Positions 61,372 through 64,000 of a stretch of DNA of 64,000 nt are shown here, piece by piece. The notes below the pieces were generated by a model. That model saw only the letters and a program-made list of their open reading frames with translations. It searched no databases and was not told the origin of the DNA. The stretch is from Defluviimonas sp. SAOS-178_SWC (GTDB lineage: Bacteria > Pseudomonadota > Alphaproteobacteria > Rhodobacterales > Rhodobacteraceae): assembly GCF_039830135.1 (NCBI RefSeq), contig NZ_CP156081.1, positions 1,722,001 to 1,786,000 of the forward strand, read 5' to 3'. The position numbers and the translations under genes were made by a program. The stretch's first letter is position 1. Each line of letters opens with the position of its first letter.

Positions 61372-61374
61372 GGA

Positions 61375-61827
61375 ATGCGCTGGCTGATCCTTGCCCTGGC
61401 GCTTCTCGCCGGCCCGGCGCAGGCCGTGCAGCCGGACGAGGTGCTGGCCGATCCCGTACTTGAAGCACGGGCGCGGGAGTTGAGCCAGGGTTTGCGCTGC
61501 CTCGTCTGCCGCAACGAGAACATCGACGAATCGAATGCCGATCTCGCGCGGGATCTGCGGATTCTTGTGCGCGAACGGCTCGTGGCTGGCGACAGCGACA
61601 GCGAGGTCATCGCCTATCTCGTCGACCGTTACGGCGAATACGTGCTCTTGAAACCCACGGCGACGGGCGAGAACCTGATCCTCTGGATCGCCGGGCCGGC
61701 GATGCTGCTTGTGGCGCTGGCATCCGCGGCGGTCTATCTGCGCCGCCGGAGATCCGCGCCCGACGTGGCGCCGGCCCCGCTCAGCGATGACGAACGCGCC
61801 CGGCTTGACGAAATCCTGAAGGAATGA
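61375..61827 (+). CDS. ccmH: Cytochrome c maturation protein CcmH (Ccl2/CycL)
   Basis: This 150-residue protein has a signal peptide (1-17), the redox motif LRC42-L-V-C45RNENIDES, a helical domain, a membrane helix (about 101-121) and a short basic tail. It keeps the apocytochrome CXXCH thiols reduced for heme attachment. This short form lacks the CcmI-like TPR part of the enteric fusion; in Rhodobacter that part is a separate protein. It follows ccmF tightly. Confidence 0.95.
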   Translation: MRWLILALALLAGPAQAVQPDEVLADPVLEARARELSQGLRCLVCRNENIDESNADLARDLRILVRERLVAGDSDSEVIAYLVDRYGEYVLLKPTATGENLILWIAGPAMLLVALASAAVYLRRRRSAPDVAPAPLSDDERARLDEILKE

Positions 61828-61898
61828 CGCGGGGTTTCGCTTTGCGATCCGCAGCCCGGCGGTAAGCTGGCGCGGCGAAGGCACCGGAGGAGGCGCGC

Positions 61899-62675
61899 GT
61901 GAGCTATCAGACCATCCGCTACGAGGAGACGGACGGAATCGCCGTCATCACGCTGGACCGCGAAGCGGTGATGAATGCGCTGAACCGCGCGATGCGGGCC
62001 GAGATCACCGAGGCCGTGGGCCGGGCCGCCGGTGCCGCGCGGGTGATCGTCCTGACCGGGGCCGGCCGGGCCTTCTGCTCCGGCCAGGATCTGAGCGACC
62101 CGGCGGTCGCGGACGGTTTCGATGTGGGCCGCGTGCTCGCCGAGGAATACGAGCCGATGCTCAGGGCGATCCTCGCGGCGCGGGTGCCGGTCATCGCCGC
62201 CGTTAACGGCACCGCCGCCGGGGCCGGGGCAAACCTCGCGCTTGCCGCGGATGTCGTGATCGCCGCCGAGAGCGCCAGTTTCATCCAGGCTTTCACCCGG
62301 ATCGGCCTCATCCCCGATGCCGGCGGCACCTATGTCCTGCCGCGCACGATCGGCATGGCCCGCGCGATGGGGGCGGCCCTTTTCGCCGACAAGGTGAGCG
62401 CCCGCCAGGCCGCCGACTGGGGGATGATCTGGGAGGCGGTGCCCGAGGACACCTTCGAGGCGCATTGGCGCGCACGGGCCGCCGCCCTTGCGAAAGGGCC
62501 GACCGAAGCCTTCGCGCGGATCAAGACGGCGATGCGCGCGAGCCTCGGCAACGACCTCGACACGCAGCTTTCGCTGGAGGCGGCGCTCCAGGGCGAATGC
62601 GGAGAGACCGCGGATTTCCGCGAAGGCGTCAACGCCTTTCTCGAAAAGCGCCCGGCGCGGTTTCAGGGACGTTAG
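61899..62675 (+). CDS. Enoyl-CoA hydratase/isomerase, PaaG-like
   Basis: The protein has 258 residues from a GTG after CCGGAGGAGG. Crotonase-fold segments include FCSGQDLSDPAV (oxyanion hole) and VNGTAAGAGANLALAADVVI. TRIGLIPDAGGTYVLPRTIG carries the Asp of PaaG-type isomerases. It probably isomerises 2-(1,2-epoxy-1,2-dihydrophenyl)acetyl-CoA in phenylacetate breakdown, but general enoyl-CoA isomerases look alike. No other paa genes are adjacent. The nearby indolepyruvate oxidoreductase would make an aryl-acetyl-CoA, a possible functional link. Confidence 0.85.
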   Translation: MSYQTIRYEETDGIAVITLDREAVMNALNRAMRAEITEAVGRAAGAARVIVLTGAGRAFCSGQDLSDPAVADGFDVGRVLAEEYEPMLRAILAARVPVIAAVNGTAAGAGANLALAADVVIAAESASFIQAFTRIGLIPDAGGTYVLPRTIGMARAMGAALFADKVSARQAADWGMIWEAVPEDTFEAHWRARAAALAKGPTEAFARIKTAMRASLGNDLDTQLSLEAALQGECGETADFREGVNAFLEKRPARFQGR

Positions 62676-62753
62676 GGCCGATCCGGTTGCGGCGCGGTTC
62701 CCGAGCCGGTGTTCCTCTCTCGCCGCCCCGGCGGGGCCGGGACGGCTCGGGTC

Positions 62754-62790
62754 GCCTCCGGCGGGGATATTTCCTGCAAGGTGAAGGCGC
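62754..62790. repeat. Short REP-like element (GCCTCCGGCGGGGATATTT)
   Basis: The string GCCTCCGGCGGGGATATTTC starts at about 62754 in the gap before the EF-G-like gene. It is of the type GCCTCCGGCGGG-ATATTT that I recall as frequent in Rhodobacteraceae intergenic DNA. A partial relative (GCCGGGATATTCCGG) lies near 25415. Confidence 0.35.
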
Positions 62791-62912
62791 GGCGTTTCGG
62801 AACTTGACCGGAGGCCGTTCGGGGCCGACAGTTGGAACATGAGGGCGCTTGGCCCGGAAGGCACGGGGGCCAGCCAGCGAAGGCGTCCGGTCGCGTGCCG
62901 TCGGGGGATATC

Positions 62913-64000
62913 ATGCGCTGCATCACGGTACTGGGGCCGTCTCAATCGGGGAAAACCGAGCTTGTCCGGGCGCTTGCCGCGCTCGAGGATGGCCATCCCC
63001 GGTCCGAGACGGCCGGTCATCTGACGCTGACGCGCTTCGGCTTCATGGGCGAGGACTGGTGCGCGCTCGATCTTGCCGGGGGGCCGGAATTCGCGCGTAT
63101 GGGCGGGGCGGCGCTTCTCGCCGCCGACGCGGCGGTTCTGTGCGTCGCGCCCGACCCGGAGGAGGCGGTCCTTGCCGCGCCCTGGCTGCGGGCCATCGAG
63201 GCCGCGAACGTGCCCGCCTTCATCTTCGTCAACCGCATGGACATGCCCAAGGGACGGGTCCGCGACATCGTCTCGGCGCTTCAGGCCTATACCGGCCACA
63301 CCGTCGTCCTGCGCCAGATCCCGATCCGCGAGGGCGGCCAGATCGTCGGCGCCGTCGACCTTATCTCCGAACGCGCGTGGCGCTACCGCGAGGGCCAGCC
63401 CTCGCAGCTGGTCGCAATGCCGAAGGATCTCGAGGACCGCGAGCATGAGGCGCGGGCCGAGCTTCTGGAGCACATGTCCGATTATGACGACGCGCTTCTT
63501 GAGGAGTTGATCGAGGATCACGAACCGGCCGCCGGCGCGCTTTACGAGATCGCGCGGCGCGAGACCCAGCACCGCGACGTCATTCCCACTTTCCTCGGTG
63601 CCGCGAGCCACAAGAACGGCATTCTCAGGCTGATGAAGGCGCTGCGGCACGAGGCCCCCGATGTCTCGGCGCTGCGCGAGCGGCTCGATGTCGCGGATGC
63701 GCAAGCGGTGGGGTTCCATGCCCAGATCCGCAAGCATCTTGGCAAATGCGTGATGCTGCGGGCGCTTGGCGACGGGGTGAAGCAGGGCGCGCAGCTCGGC
63801 GGGGCCGGGCTTGGCGGCCTGGTCGAGATCGGGGGAAAGGCCGGCGGCGGTCAGCTCGGCATCGGCGAGGTCGGAATCTCTGTGAAGTCCGATCAGCTGG
63901 ATGCCGGCCGGGTCTTCACCGCGGGCGCCGCCGTGCCGGTGCCCGATTGGGGGCGCGGCTGTCCGCCCGCGCTCGCCCGTCTCGTGACCCCCGCGCATGA
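62913..64000 (+). CDS. Elongation factor G-like GTPase (5' part, atypical)
   Basis: From ATG 62913 the frame stays open to the right edge (362 codons shown). The P-loop is GPSQSGKTEL (8-17). DLAGG (53-57) replaces the canonical DTPGH, so the catalytic His is Gly. NRMD (107-110) is the guanine motif. The interval between P-loop and DxxG is only about 36 residues, shorter than in EF-G, so switch I is largely missing. The later sequence (SEPAAGALYEIA-type helices, HKNGILRLMKAL, KCVMLRALGDGVKQG) follows EF-G domain order. This is likely the alphaproteobacterial EF-G-like paralogue, not the main translocase. The function is unknown; the C-terminus is not visible. Confidence 0.8.
   Translation, partial: MRCITVLGPSQSGKTELVRALAALEDGHPRSETAGHLTLTRFGFMGEDWCALDLAGGPEFARMGGAALLAADAAVLCVAPDPEEAVLAAPWLRAIEAANVPAFIFVNRMDMPKGRVRDIVSALQAYTGHTVVLRQIPIREGGQIVGAVDLISERAWRYREGQPSQLVAMPKDLEDREHEARAELLEHMSDYDDALLEELIEDHEPAAGALYEIARRETQHRDVIPTFLGAASHKNGILRLMKALRHEAPDVSALRERLDVADAQAVGFHAQIRKHLGKCVMLRALGDGVKQGAQLGGAGLGGLVEIGGKAGGGQLGIGEVGISVKSDQLDAGRVFTAGAAVPVPDWGRGCPPALARLVTPAH

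Noticed and set aside
58621..61884. 1087-codon antisense open frame across the lysis and ccm genes
   Set aside because: Highly charged repeat-like sequence created by the reverse of hydrophobic codons; four good sense genes lie opposite.
1..64000. CRISPR arrays, insertion sequences, tRNA or rRNA genes
   Set aside because: No regularly spaced direct repeats, transposase motifs, or tRNA T-loop/anticodon patterns were recognised by eye.

Overview
This is a GC-rich chromosomal window from an alphaproteobacterium, most likely a member of the Rhodobacterales/Rhodobacteraceae. The evidence is the gene content (single-chain PurL, a fused indolepyruvate ferredoxin oxidoreductase, a ccmE / endolysin / holin / ccmF arrangement of gene-transfer-agent type, a VPLPA-CTERM-like exported protein, a GTTC-N7-GTTC LexA box at uvrA) and the overall codon and base use. 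No rRNA, tRNA, IS element, prophage core or CRISPR array was seen. Most of the window is compact core genome in tight operons with ATGA/GTGA overlaps.

Layout. 1-1.7 kb: the end of an ABC-F ATPase gene and a CaiB/BaiF CoA-transferase gene. 1.7-5.7 kb (minus): a corrinoid-activator-like Fe-S protein, an ECF sigma factor, an RskA-type anti-sigma factor and a secreted fasciclin protein. 5.8-14 kb: DsbA-like thioredoxin, aminotransferase, AmiC amidase, PBP1A with a clear sigma-70 promoter, prfB and a DUF2189 membrane protein. 14-17.4 kb (minus): PrxQ, DUF455, M23 peptidase and bactofilin. 17.5-25.4 kb (plus): AsmA-like protein, queA, MFS transporter, DUF924 and lpdA. 25.4-30.7 kb: rhodanese, uvrA under a LexA box, and small exported/membrane proteins around a Crp-family regulator. 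30.8-37.8 kb: valine catabolism (isobutyryl-CoA dehydrogenase, HIBYL-CoA hydrolase, mmsB, mmsA), interrupted by a VPLPA-CTERM-like gene and a YbdK-like ligase gene. 37.9-45.7 kb: LysR, CBS protein, coaD, two gap paralogues with a tiny membrane protein between them, DUF808 and tkt. 46-49.8 kb: a coiled-coil protein, zapA, grxD, bolA and purL. 50.3-55 kb: an unannotated candidate small RNA, then a LysR gene divergent from the indolepyruvate oxidoreductase gene. 55.2-61.8 kb: murI, thpR, argC, ccmE, GTA-type lysis genes, ccmF and ccmH. 61.9-64 kb: a PaaG-like isomerase and the start of a divergent EF-G-like GTPase.

The most interesting signals are non-coding. A candidate of about 80 nt, with promoter, 7-bp closed stem, exposed CCUCCC and T8 terminator, lies downstream of the LysR gene at 50.4 kb. 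A hairpin buries the Shine-Dalgarno of the endolysin gene. Shared operator-like words occur at both gap promoters (ATGTTAGCG) and at two separated valine-degradation promoters (GTTTTGCAA). Near-perfect palindromes precede the indolepyruvate oxidoreductase gene and a Crp-linked DUF2892 gene. All functional names come from motif reading and family knowledge; no database search was possible.
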